Below are positions 26,375 through 34,939 of a stretch of 39,399 bases of DNA, piece after piece (position 1 is the first letter of the stretch; every line of letters starts with the position of its first letter). Where the stretch lies: contig VBBD01000016.1 of assembly GCA_005882895.1 (NCBI GenBank), positions 1 to 39,399 of the forward strand, given 5' to 3'. The DNA comes from Candidatus Bathyarchaeota archaeon (lineage in GTDB: Archaea > Thermoproteota > Bathyarchaeia > 40CM-2-53-6). The position numbers and the translations under genes are program-made. Under the pieces are notes generated by a model that was not told the origin of the DNA, made no database searches, and worked only from the letters and a program-made list of their open reading frames with translations.

Positions 26375-29200
26375 GTGGACAGACTGAACAAATACTCGGG
26401 CCTCACTGTCTTCCCCTTGAGAACCAAAGTGGGTACGACAGTGAAAGGCGCGACTCGGATCCCTTCGCGACGAAAGAGGGCATTGACAAGTGCTATAGTG
26501 CTGTCTACCTTGATAATGTCTGCAACCCTGTTCCTGGCGCACCCATTCTCAGTCTACGGAACTACCGTCACTCCCGGCTCGCTTCCATCTTGGAACCCCG
26601 CTGTCTCGTGCACAGCACTACTAACGACCATAGAGGCAGTTATCGGTAACCAAGCAAACTCGAACGGCGGGGCAACCTTCGGAGGAGGTGGATTCCTGCC
26701 CGGCATTCCCAACAAGAGATCCACCACTCCTCCCTGTACAGTGAATGGAAACGCGACATTCGTCGAAATTCATGGGGTAAAGTTCCCGTCGAGCTACACA
26801 GTGGAGGATTGTGCCTCGTATCCTAACGGGAACTTTTGTGATACTACGTTTAATGTTCAAGATCCGAACTGCGCCAATTCAGACGTCTACTTATGCACGA
26901 TTCACTTGGAGATAGACCAGGCTTGGAAGTCAGCTGGCATTGCTCCAGGAACCCCGCCCGTCAGCTCTCAGCTCTTCAATATTCAGGGCTTTGTCTACTG
27001 GGATCCCAACAACAATAGCCATTTTGCCGATCAGTGGCACAGCTACTCTGGCTGGGAGATTCATCCTCTCACTGCGTGGAGACTATCGAGCGGTAGCACG
27101 ACGGCCAGCTTCACCTATTCTCCAGCGTCACCGTCCACTGGATCTCAAGTCTCGTTCACTGCCACCGCGTCCGGCGGAACGCAACCGTACAGTTTCAGCT
27201 GGAACTTTGGGGACGGCTCAACTGGAACAGGCTCCACCGCAACTCACGCCTATTCCGCGGCGGGTTCATACACCGTGGTCCTTACGGTCAAGGACAGTAG
27301 CTCCCCTCAACAAACCGCCACATCACAACAGACTCTGACGGTAACCAGTCGTCCTCCTCCCCCTTTGACCGCTAGCTTCACTTACAGTCCGTCCTCGCCT
27401 GTCGCTGGCCAGCAGGTGACTTTCACCGCTTCCGCATCAGGTGGAACTCCTCCATACTCTTTCGCCTGGAATTTCGGCGACGGGTCCACTGGCATAGGGG
27501 CTACTGTAAGTCACACTTACGGGACCGCGGGGACTTTTACGGTTACTCTCACGACGAACGACAAAGGGTCACCACAGCAATCAACGAATTCTCAACAATC
27601 TCTGACTGTTGCAAGTCCACCTCCGCCTGCTCTAACCGCCAGTTTCACTTACACTCCTTCAAACCCCAACGTTGGACAGACAGTCTCCTTCGCCGGTTCC
27701 GCGTCTGGTGGAACACAACCCTACAGCTACTCCTGGACGTTCGGTGACGGTGGAACCGCTTCTGGAAGATCCGTCACTCATTCGTATCAAGCTGCTGGAA
27801 GCTACAATGTTGTCCTTACTGTCACCGATGCGCCTGGCCAGACCGCAAATTCAGCACAGACGGTCACAGTCTCTAATCCGCCGCCTCCACCGCTGACTGC
27901 AAGCTTCAGTTACGCACCCGCCTCACCTCTAGTGGGACAACAAGTAACGTTCACTGCTTTAGCGACTGGGGGAACAGCTCCCTATTCGTTTAGCTGGAGT
28001 TTCGGTGATGGTTCAATCGGTACGGGCTCTAGCGTCAGTCATGTCTACTCTTCCCCTGGAACATTCAACGTCATCTTGATAGTCAGCGACAGTGGTTCGC
28101 CTCAGCAGACTGCGAATTCGCAACAATCAGTCACCGTTTCTAATCCACCACCTCCTCCTCTGACGAGCAGCTTCAGCTACAGTCCAACGTCACCGCAGGT
28201 TGGCCAACAGGTTAGCTTCAGCGGCTCAGCCAGCGGTGGAACATCACCTTACTCTTTCAGTTGGAGCTTTGGCGACGGAACAACCGGGACCGGATCATCC
28301 ACAACTCACACCTACTCCTCCGCGGGGACCTTCAATGTTATCTTGACAGTAAGCGACAGCGGGTCACCCCAACAGACGTCAAGCTCTCAAAACTCAATCA
28401 CTGTAACAAGTCCACCCCCGCCACCCTTGACCGTTAGTTTCGCTTTCAGTCCTTCTTCGCCTCAGACGGACCAGCAGGTTACGTTTACAGCGTCGGCCAG
28501 CAGCGGTACGACTCCATACTCGTTCAGTTGGACTTTTGGCGACGGCTCAAGTGGTACTGGTTCCACAGTGACACATGCCTACGCATCGGCAGGAACCTTT
28601 ACGGTTGTCCTCACGGTGAAAGATAGTGGGTCGCCGCAACAGACGGTAACTTCTCAACAATCAGTCACTGTCACTAGCCCGCCTCCGCCGCCTCTGTCGG
28701 CTAGCTTCACCTTCAACCCCTCATCACCTAATGTCGGACAAAGTGTCTCGTTCACAGGCTCAGCCTCCGGGGGCGCTCCTCCATACAGCTATTCCTGGAG
28801 CTTTGGAGACAGTGGAACCGGTTCAGGAAGCTCGGTCAGCCACACGTTCCAGTCAAATGGGGCCTACACAGTGGTACTGACAATTACCGACTCTTCGGGC
28901 CAGACCGCAACATCATCTCAGACAATAACCGTGAACTCTCCGCTCTCCGCGAGCATCTCGTACTCTCCCTCAAACCCAACAGTTCTCACACCTGTTATGT
29001 TCACTGGTAGCGCGACCGGGGGGACTGGATCCTACACCTACAGCTGGGACTTTGGCGATGGAACAACAGGCACCGGATCCAGCGTCAGCCACATCTATCT
29101 GCTCCCAGGAACATACACTGTAACCTTGACTGTTACTGATGCGAATGGACAGACCGCGACTTCAACCGTAACCGTTACTGTCAGTCTGCCCTTGGTTTAG
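26375..29200 (+). CDS. Secreted HPLTAW-domain protein with eight PKD repeats
   Basis: The product is 941 residues with a GTG start. A basic N-terminus (about 1-36, ending RRKRALTS) and signal helix (about 36-55) are followed by the HPLTAW domain (about 65-240: SWNPAVSCTALLTTIEAVIG, CTIHLEIDQAWK, QGFVYWD, GWEIHPLTAWR). Eight PKD domains of about 85 residues then run to the C-terminus, each with a (W/S)xFGDGxxGTG core, mostly joined by Pro-rich PPPPPL linkers. There is no membrane helix at the end. PKD domains usually act as spacers or protein/glycan binding modules on the cell surface. It is divergent from the gene at 24602. Confidence 0.85.
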   Translation: MDRLNKYSGLTVFPLRTKVGTTVKGATRIPSRRKRALTSAIVLSTLIMSATLFLAHPFSVYGTTVTPGSLPSWNPAVSCTALLTTIEAVIGNQANSNGGATFGGGGFLPGIPNKRSTTPPCTVNGNATFVEIHGVKFPSSYTVEDCASYPNGNFCDTTFNVQDPNCANSDVYLCTIHLEIDQAWKSAGIAPGTPPVSSQLFNIQGFVYWDPNNNSHFADQWHSYSGWEIHPLTAWRLSSGSTTASFTYSPASPSTGSQVSFTATASGGTQPYSFSWNFGDGSTGTGSTATHAYSAAGSYTVVLTVKDSSSPQQTATSQQTLTVTSRPPPPLTASFTYSPSSPVAGQQVTFTASASGGTPPYSFAWNFGDGSTGIGATVSHTYGTAGTFTVTLTTNDKGSPQQSTNSQQSLTVASPPPPALTASFTYTPSNPNVGQTVSFAGSASGGTQPYSYSWTFGDGGTASGRSVTHSYQAAGSYNVVLTVTDAPGQTANSAQTVTVSNPPPPPLTASFSYAPASPLVGQQVTFTALATGGTAPYSFSWSFGDGSIGTGSSVSHVYSSPGTFNVILIVSDSGSPQQTANSQQSVTVSNPPPPPLTSSFSYSPTSPQVGQQVSFSGSASGGTSPYSFSWSFGDGTTGTGSSTTHTYSSAGTFNVILTVSDSGSPQQTSSSQNSITVTSPPPPPLTVSFAFSPSSPQTDQQVTFTASASSGTTPYSFSWTFGDGSSGTGSTVTHAYASAGTFTVVLTVKDSGSPQQTVTSQQSVTVTSPPPPPLSASFTFNPSSPNVGQSVSFTGSASGGAPPYSYSWSFGDSGTGSGSSVSHTFQSNGAYTVVLTITDSSGQTATSSQTITVNSPLSASISYSPSNPTVLTPVMFTGSATGGTGSYTYSWDFGDGTTGTGSSVSHIYLLPGTYTVTLTVTDANGQTATSTVTVTVSLPLV

Positions 29201-29293
29201 CGTTAGTTATGCCTGGCATGCAGCTGAGTTCACATCCCCTTCGGCCTGGTAAGATGGTAAAGCGTTCGACGACGAGTCGAGTAGGTTGGCCAA

Positions 29294-30958
29294 GTGTTAA
29301 GATCGATGATAACTCGTAGTTTCCTAGTCGTCCTAATCTGCTTAATCCTAGCATCTAGCATGCTGCTTGCGCCAACTCTCAGAAACTCGAATAGACAAAG
29401 TTCTGACTTTGTGAAGGGTTCCGAGACGGCCCCTACATCATGCAGCACGAACTGCCCCGCACAGCGACCGCCTGTCATGATTGGTTGGGGCGGTTTGAGG
29501 TTGGATTCGGCCACGACAACCTGTTCAACTGTTTGCTACCACAACTCGACGTATGCGGCGAGTAGCGTTTTCCCGGGACAAAATCAAAGCGACATGGAAA
29601 GGTTGGTAATCCGGATGAAGTCTATGGGATTGAACATGATCAGAGTAAGTTTCGCGCCGTACTGCACGGAACCTGCCGGCGATCGAGACGATAGTCCTTA
29701 CTCTTTCACCGATGCCCAGAATATGATCAAGATCGCGAACTACTACCACTTCTGGATCGTGCTGCGGTATGATGGAAACGAGGATATATCCACTGCTACA
29801 ACTTGCTGGCTCAGTTACTGGCAACCCATCGTACAACAAGTCGGACCACAATACGACCTGATTGTCTGGGAGCCCATTAACGAACCAAACGCGTCCGTGA
29901 CACTACTGTCCTCGACATACCAACAATGGATCAACATGGCAAGAGGCACAGGGGACCAGCACTTCATCGTCGTGGAGAATCAGTGCAGTAGCAAATGCCC
30001 GTACTCGGACCTGAGCCAAGGATACCCAACAGTAACTGACCCGCTGGGCAAGGTCTTGATAAGTCTGCACAATTACATGTCATACCTCTATTCAACGTGG
30101 ACCACGCCTGCTGCGATTTCGCATGCTCAACAGGATTATCAAGCAGTACTCAAGGGTGAACTGGTTACAGGGTGGTATGCACTCGATACTGAAGGTGGGG
30201 CCGACCCCCAAGTCCCTACCTGTAACGGTCCAAATGGCACAACATCAGGATGCCCGCCTGACGACATACTTCCTGGATCGGCCGGATACGCTAACGTGTC
30301 ACTAGCCTTTATTCAGAAACTAACACAGTTGTTTGATAATAACAATCCGAGAATAAACTGGGTGTGGTGGCCGGCGGGGACGTGGACAGATACTCCCTGC
30401 GCAGGAACGTATGGTGCACTGCAGCCAGTCTCTTGTCCCGGAGGTACAGGTTACAAAGGAGGGGTTGGTTGGGGTACACTGCTCAACTACATACCTTTGG
30501 CCCCGTTATCTGCGATTTTCAATTTCTCGCCTCTAGCTCCATCGGCCGGAACAATAGTATCCTTCAACGCGATTGGGTTGGGGGGAGCTCCACCCTACAG
30601 TTTCAGATGGGACTTCGGAGATGGCACTACATCTGACGTCGTTACGTCGACTCATTCTTACGCGAACCTTGGACACTACACAGTAATTCTAACTACGAAT
30701 GATAGTTCGGATCAGACAGTGTTTGCATCGCAGGTCGTAGACGTCCACGCGCGGCAACTCCCCGAGAATCAGCCCGGTGGGAGCATATGCCTGCCTTGTT
30801 TCTTTACCCCTCTGCTACCAGTGTTTTTCCTCGTGGGGATAGGGACGGCCTACTGGTTTCTTACAGTTGCAGGCTTGAATTTGACGAGGAATCATTTCCG
30901 GACTGATGGACGAACGTCCTCGCAAGGACAACCCTCCGGAAAGGAAAGACCCGGTTAG
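29294..30958 (+). CDS. Exported GH5-like glycoside hydrolase with PKD domain and membrane tail
   Basis: The product is 554 residues from GTG 29294 (ATG 29306 is an alternative). The signal helix is at about 8-26. A Cys-rich pre-domain (SCSTNCP, TTTCSTVCYHN) leads into a TIM-barrel region about 40-400 with GH5 marks: MIGWGGLRL, NMIRVSFAPYC, the acid/base Glu197 in VWEPINEPN and the nucleophile Glu300 in ALDTEGG. The enzyme family cleaves beta-glucans, mannans and similar polymers. A PKD domain (WDFGDGTTSD) follows, then CLPCFFTP, a membrane helix and a less conserved tail. It is a paralog of the gene at 32511, but its tail has diverged from the TIR-type consensus. Confidence 0.85.
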   Translation: MLRSMITRSFLVVLICLILASSMLLAPTLRNSNRQSSDFVKGSETAPTSCSTNCPAQRPPVMIGWGGLRLDSATTTCSTVCYHNSTYAASSVFPGQNQSDMERLVIRMKSMGLNMIRVSFAPYCTEPAGDRDDSPYSFTDAQNMIKIANYYHFWIVLRYDGNEDISTATTCWLSYWQPIVQQVGPQYDLIVWEPINEPNASVTLLSSTYQQWINMARGTGDQHFIVVENQCSSKCPYSDLSQGYPTVTDPLGKVLISLHNYMSYLYSTWTTPAAISHAQQDYQAVLKGELVTGWYALDTEGGADPQVPTCNGPNGTTSGCPPDDILPGSAGYANVSLAFIQKLTQLFDNNNPRINWVWWPAGTWTDTPCAGTYGALQPVSCPGGTGYKGGVGWGTLLNYIPLAPLSAIFNFSPLAPSAGTIVSFNAIGLGGAPPYSFRWDFGDGTTSDVVTSTHSYANLGHYTVILTTNDSSDQTVFASQVVDVHARQLPENQPGGSICLPCFFTPLLPVFFLVGIGTAYWFLTVAGLNLTRNHFRTDGRTSSQGQPSGKERPG

Positions 30959-30982
30959 ACTGACGCTTTCCCCGTTTATCGA

Positions 30983-31060
30983 GCGATTCCCGAGCGATTT
31001 TCCAAGCGAAATTTTGCGGTAGGCTCAGGTTCGGAATCGGGACTGAAAATAGGCGATTTC
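30983..31060 (+). repeat. Dispersed intergenic repeat, copy 3
   Basis: Same strand and length as 11500-11577; shares GCGAT, CGA(A/G)CGATTTT-like, GCGAAATTTT and ATAGGCGATTT blocks in order. It lies 25 nt after the GH5 stop. Confidence 0.5.
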
Positions 31061-31225
31061 GTGTCTGAGGGAGTGTTAGACCACATTCTCTCCCCGACAA
31101 TTGTAAGTCTTGGGTTGCTGTCGATACAGTAGGATTGCTTTTGCCTTATCTTCGAAAGGTTGGATTCACACTCGGCATCAGTGTTTACCCCTCCAAGTCA
31201 CAATTCACCAGTTGTGTCTAGGAGC

Positions 31226-31234
31226 GTTTAATAT
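31226..31234 (+). promoter_or_regulatory. TATA box for the acyltransferase-like gene
   Basis: GTTTAATAT lies about 50 nt before ATG 31281, with a predicted transcription start near 31255. Confidence 0.4.
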
Positions 31235-31280
31235 CTGGCTTGACGATTGGTCTACGCACAAAATGTTGTGGGGTTAGTCC

Positions 31281-32183
31281 ATGCTGATGGAATCATTGCC
31301 TCCACTGAATGACAACTCAACGCTCAGACCTATCAAATTTGCAAATCTGAGATTTGCGCGTGGTGATGATTTTCTCTATCGTTTCGACAGGGACTCGATT
31401 GACGAGGCCAGATCCCTCGGAGCTGACGTGCTTGTCTTTTGCGACAGGCCATGGCTCGGGGAATCAGTCCAGTTTCCCCTAACTGACAGAATAGAGATAG
31501 CATTACTATCTTTCAGAAATTTCGACGAATGGTTTAACGGTCTGAAAAAGGACACACGGAATGAGATTCGAAAGGGAAGTAAGAGAGGAGTCGAGACCAA
31601 AGTCATAGAGAAGTTATCGGTCTCCGAAGCACAGGAAATTGTGAGCCTATTTCGAGAGTCTCCATTCAGAGAGGGCCGATACTTCGAGGGCTACCATCAC
31701 TGGACTCTCAAAAGAGTAATGGAATCATTCAAGACAAATGACGAATTCGTCTCGATTGCTTCCGTTTACGAGGGAAAAATTGTCGGAGTCGCTAGAACAA
31801 AATTCAAAGGACCGGTGGGAGTTATCAACAATCTTCTTTCCAGCCTTGAAGTGAGACGAAAAATTATTGGCGTCTCCAATTCATTGCTGGCAACTCAGAT
31901 CAAGATGCTGAGCTACCGAGGAGTAAGCCATCTCGCCTATGGAAAGATGGGGGTCTTAGGAGGCCTAGACCACTTTAGGATAAGTAACGGGTTCAGGTCA
32001 GTCCCAGTTAACTACAACTACGTTCTTCTAACCAGAAAGGCAAAGGTATTCGCCAAGTTCAGGATTTACCAGCCACGAGACTTGATCTTCTCGACGAAGC
32101 TTCGATTCGTTGTTCCCCTATCGATCCCTCTGCAGAAACACATTCCGATAAGACTAATTCAGAAACTCCATTTGTACGCCTGA
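31281..32183 (+). CDS. FemAB/GNAT-like acyltransferase
   Basis: The product is 300 residues. The layout (a conserved KKDTRNEIRKGSKRGV basic helix, then FREGRYFEGYHHWTLKRVM, a core strand SIASVYEGKIVGVARTKF and a C-terminal FRISNGFRSVPVNYNYVLLT) matches FemAB-like or GNAT-fold enzymes that transfer acyl or aminoacyl groups, often during exopolysaccharide or envelope synthesis. It sits between two GH5 genes, consistent with surface polymer metabolism, though its substrate is not visible. Base content is more AT-rich than its neighbours by eye, which may indicate separate origin. Confidence 0.75.
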   Translation: MLMESLPPLNDNSTLRPIKFANLRFARGDDFLYRFDRDSIDEARSLGADVLVFCDRPWLGESVQFPLTDRIEIALLSFRNFDEWFNGLKKDTRNEIRKGSKRGVETKVIEKLSVSEAQEIVSLFRESPFREGRYFEGYHHWTLKRVMESFKTNDEFVSIASVYEGKIVGVARTKFKGPVGVINNLLSSLEVRRKIIGVSNSLLATQIKMLSYRGVSHLAYGKMGVLGGLDHFRISNGFRSVPVNYNYVLLTRKAKVFAKFRIYQPRDLIFSTKLRFVVPLSIPLQKHIPIRLIQKLHLYA

Positions 32184-32510
32184 ATTCACTCTTTTTGTGG
32201 GGGTCGAACACGTCAGCAGCTGCCACGTGTCAACCTAGTACACGAACCCTAGTCTGAAATGTTCCCTGCCACAGGATCACTCAAGTGGAAATCCGGTTCG
32301 GCCAAGAGTTCAAACTACAATCCACACTACTGTACCCACTAGACTAGGCAACTATACCCATACCCTTCAAGACGGGTTAAGAGAAACCTATCCTTTTCGA
32401 CACCGATATATCTATCGCCGTAGGATTCGTCTCTCTCCCGGAGTTAGTTGTCCTTCGGTTACCGTGAGACGCGGGAAAACGTCTGACGCCATTCCGAATC
32501 GATTGGTTGA
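32184..32510. other. Intergenic region upstream of second GH5 gene
   Basis: No gene seen. A GATATATC-like TATA element lies at 32405-32412, about 100 nt before ATG 32511. No copy of the phosphoesterase leader is visible here. Confidence 0.4.
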
Positions 32511-34757
32511 ATGTTGAAATTGGTAGGAACTCGCCGCCTCCTAGGCCTCCTGACCTGCTCAATTCTAGTGGCTAGCTTGCTGTTTGCGCCAACTCTCAAG
32601 GGCCCGAGTGGGGACGTGGGTCAAGCCTTCCTGAAGGGTTCCTCGATGACTAGCACCTCATGTAGCACGAACTGCCCGCCTCAGCAACCTCCCGTGATGA
32701 TTGGTTGGGGCGGTTTGAGGTTGGATTCAGCGACGACCACCTGTTCAAGTGTTTGCTATCAGAACTCGACTTATGTGGCAAGCAATGTTTTCCCGGGACA
32801 AAGTCAGAGCGATATGGAAAGACTGGTTGTCAGGATGAAGGCTATGGGACTGAATACGATAAGGGTGAGTTTTGCGCCCTATTGTACGAACCCTAGCGGG
32901 GACCCAAGCGATAGTCCGTACTCGTCGTCTGATACCCAGAACATGATCAAAATTGCGAACTATTACAATTTCTGGATCGTCTTACGCTACGACGGTGACA
33001 GTGACATATCCTCAGCTACGACTTGCTGGCTCAATTATTGGCAACCCATCGTACAGCAACTGGGACCGTTGTACAGTCAGATTGTCTGGGAACCAATCAA
33101 CGAGCCAAGCGCGTCGGTAGCGACACTGTCTTCGGCATACCAGCAATGGATTAACATGGCCAGACAGTCAGGCGACCAACACTTCATAGCAGTGGAAAAT
33201 CAGTGCAGTAACAGCTGCCCATATTCAGATGTGAGCCAAGGTTATCCAACCGTTACTGACCCTCTGGGCAAGGTCTTGATCAGCCTACACGACTACATGT
33301 CTTACCAGTACTCAACCTGGACCATACCTGCGGCCATATCCTATGCTCAACAAGATTACCAAGCCGTGCTAAAAGGAGAGCAAACGACAGGTTGGTTTGC
33401 ACTAGATACTGAGGGTGGCCCCGACCCTCAATCACTTACTTGCAACGGTCCAGGTGGCACGACATCTGGGTGTCCACCTGACGACATACTACCAGGGTCC
33501 GCTGGATACGCCACCGTGTCACTAACATTCATCCAAACACTAACACAGTTGTTTGATAATAACAATCCGAGAATAAACTGGGTGTGGTGGCCAGCAGGGA
33601 CATGGACAGATACTCCCTGTGCAGGTACCTACGGTGCGCTGCAACCAGCCAATTGTCCGGGAGGTGCCGGCTACAGCGGAGGAGTTGGATGGGGCAACCT
33701 TCTCCAGTACATGCCAGTCGGCGGGACCCCACCTCCTGCTCTCTTGACGAGCTTCACTTTTCTGCCTACCAGTCCGCTAGTCAACTCACCAGTCTCCTTC
33801 ACGGCAATAACCACGGGCGGAGTCTTGCCATACACCATCACCTGGAATTTCGGCGACGGAGTGACAAGCACTGGAATTACAGCCACCCATACCTACACTA
33901 CCGCTCAATCGTTTACAGTAACAGAAACAGTGACGGACTCATCTAGTCCAGTACAGACCTCAACCAGTTCTCAATCTGTAACCGCCTACACTAGCCTCCC
34001 ACTCTCCACGACCCTTGCCGTCTCATCACCCATGCCCGCGGTTGGCCAAACCGTAACATTCACTGCGTCCGCGAGTGGCGGAACAGCACCCTACACTTAC
34101 ATGATAGCATTCGGCGACGGGGGAATCGGAACGGGAAATCCTGTAACCCACGCTTACAATGCCCCAGGATCTTACACTGCCAAAGTGACAGTCACTGATT
34201 CAGCTTTGCCTCTAGCGAGCGCATCAGCAAGCAAATCCGTGAACGTACAGGCTTTGGTCCCGCCTACACTTGCAGTTCCTGCAAACCAGACGGTGGTCGC
34301 GGGAACCTGGATCAACTTTACCGTTACAGCCGCATCTGTCAACACAGGTGGCACTGTCATCCTGTCAGCAACGGGGCTGCCGGCCGGGGCGACCTTCGAT
34401 CCCTCAACTGGAGTCTTCTCTTGGAAGCCCAGCTCAAGCCAGACAGGGTCCTACACGATTGTTTTCATCGCTACGGACAGCAACTCTCCTTCTACGCCTA
34501 CGAGCCAACCAATGGGAATTCAAGTAGACCAAGCCGCCCCCGGAGGATCTAACGGAGGAAACGGAGGCTCAGGTGGAGGCTCGAACGGGCCCTGTTTCTA
34601 TTGTGGAATATTCCCCACGATACCGAGTGGCATCGGGCTCCTCGTCATCGGTGGGCTCCTCGCGCTGATCGCCTCGCTCGCCTTGCTTACGATCAGAACT
34701 CGGGCGAGTCTAGAGCGTAGGAAGCGAAGAATGAACCGGTTAACCAGTGAAGACTGA
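32511..34757 (+). CDS. Exported GH5-like glycoside hydrolase with PKD-PKD-Ig module and C-terminal anchor
   Basis: The product is 748 residues. The signal helix at about 8-25 is followed by a GH5-like barrel (about 40-405) with NTIRVSFAPYC, acid/base Glu198 in VWEPINEPS and nucleophile Glu301 in ALDTEGG. A module of 283 residues begins at 33744: PKD (NFGDGVTSTG), PKD (AFGDGGIGTG), a putative-Ig domain (GLPAGATFDPSTGVFSWKP) and a Gly/Asn linker. The tail from 34593 is CFYCGIFP + helix + TIRTRASLERRKRRMN. From 33744 onward it aligns without gaps to the end of the phosphoesterase at 13702. Likely a surface-bound glucanase or mannanase. Confidence 0.88.
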   Translation: MLKLVGTRRLLGLLTCSILVASLLFAPTLKGPSGDVGQAFLKGSSMTSTSCSTNCPPQQPPVMIGWGGLRLDSATTTCSSVCYQNSTYVASNVFPGQSQSDMERLVVRMKAMGLNTIRVSFAPYCTNPSGDPSDSPYSSSDTQNMIKIANYYNFWIVLRYDGDSDISSATTCWLNYWQPIVQQLGPLYSQIVWEPINEPSASVATLSSAYQQWINMARQSGDQHFIAVENQCSNSCPYSDVSQGYPTVTDPLGKVLISLHDYMSYQYSTWTIPAAISYAQQDYQAVLKGEQTTGWFALDTEGGPDPQSLTCNGPGGTTSGCPPDDILPGSAGYATVSLTFIQTLTQLFDNNNPRINWVWWPAGTWTDTPCAGTYGALQPANCPGGAGYSGGVGWGNLLQYMPVGGTPPPALLTSFTFLPTSPLVNSPVSFTAITTGGVLPYTITWNFGDGVTSTGITATHTYTTAQSFTVTETVTDSSSPVQTSTSSQSVTAYTSLPLSTTLAVSSPMPAVGQTVTFTASASGGTAPYTYMIAFGDGGIGTGNPVTHAYNAPGSYTAKVTVTDSALPLASASASKSVNVQALVPPTLAVPANQTVVAGTWINFTVTAASVNTGGTVILSATGLPAGATFDPSTGVFSWKPSSSQTGSYTIVFIATDSNSPSTPTSQPMGIQVDQAAPGGSNGGNGGSGGGSNGPCFYCGIFPTIPSGIGLLVIGGLLALIASLALLTIRTRASLERRKRRMNRLTSED

Positions 34758-34939
34758 ACTTTTCCCTGAACCGTTGAGATCAAGAAAAACACATCGTACA
34801 CTCAATTTGTGATAGTGACTTTGTCAGCAATGCATTGCCGCTAGTTCGCAAGCGTGGCTGTCTGACAATGTCGGACATGACGAGAGATTAGCCGGTAATG
34901 CCTTGGTAGGCCAAATCAGAAAGCTTTCGAGAGCTTGCT

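Noticed and set aside
27100-29190. Tandem DNA repeats in the PKD gene as a mobile or satellite array
   Set aside because: The period of about 255-270 nt keeps the reading frame and differs mainly at synonymous or tolerated positions, so it is explained by PKD domain duplication.
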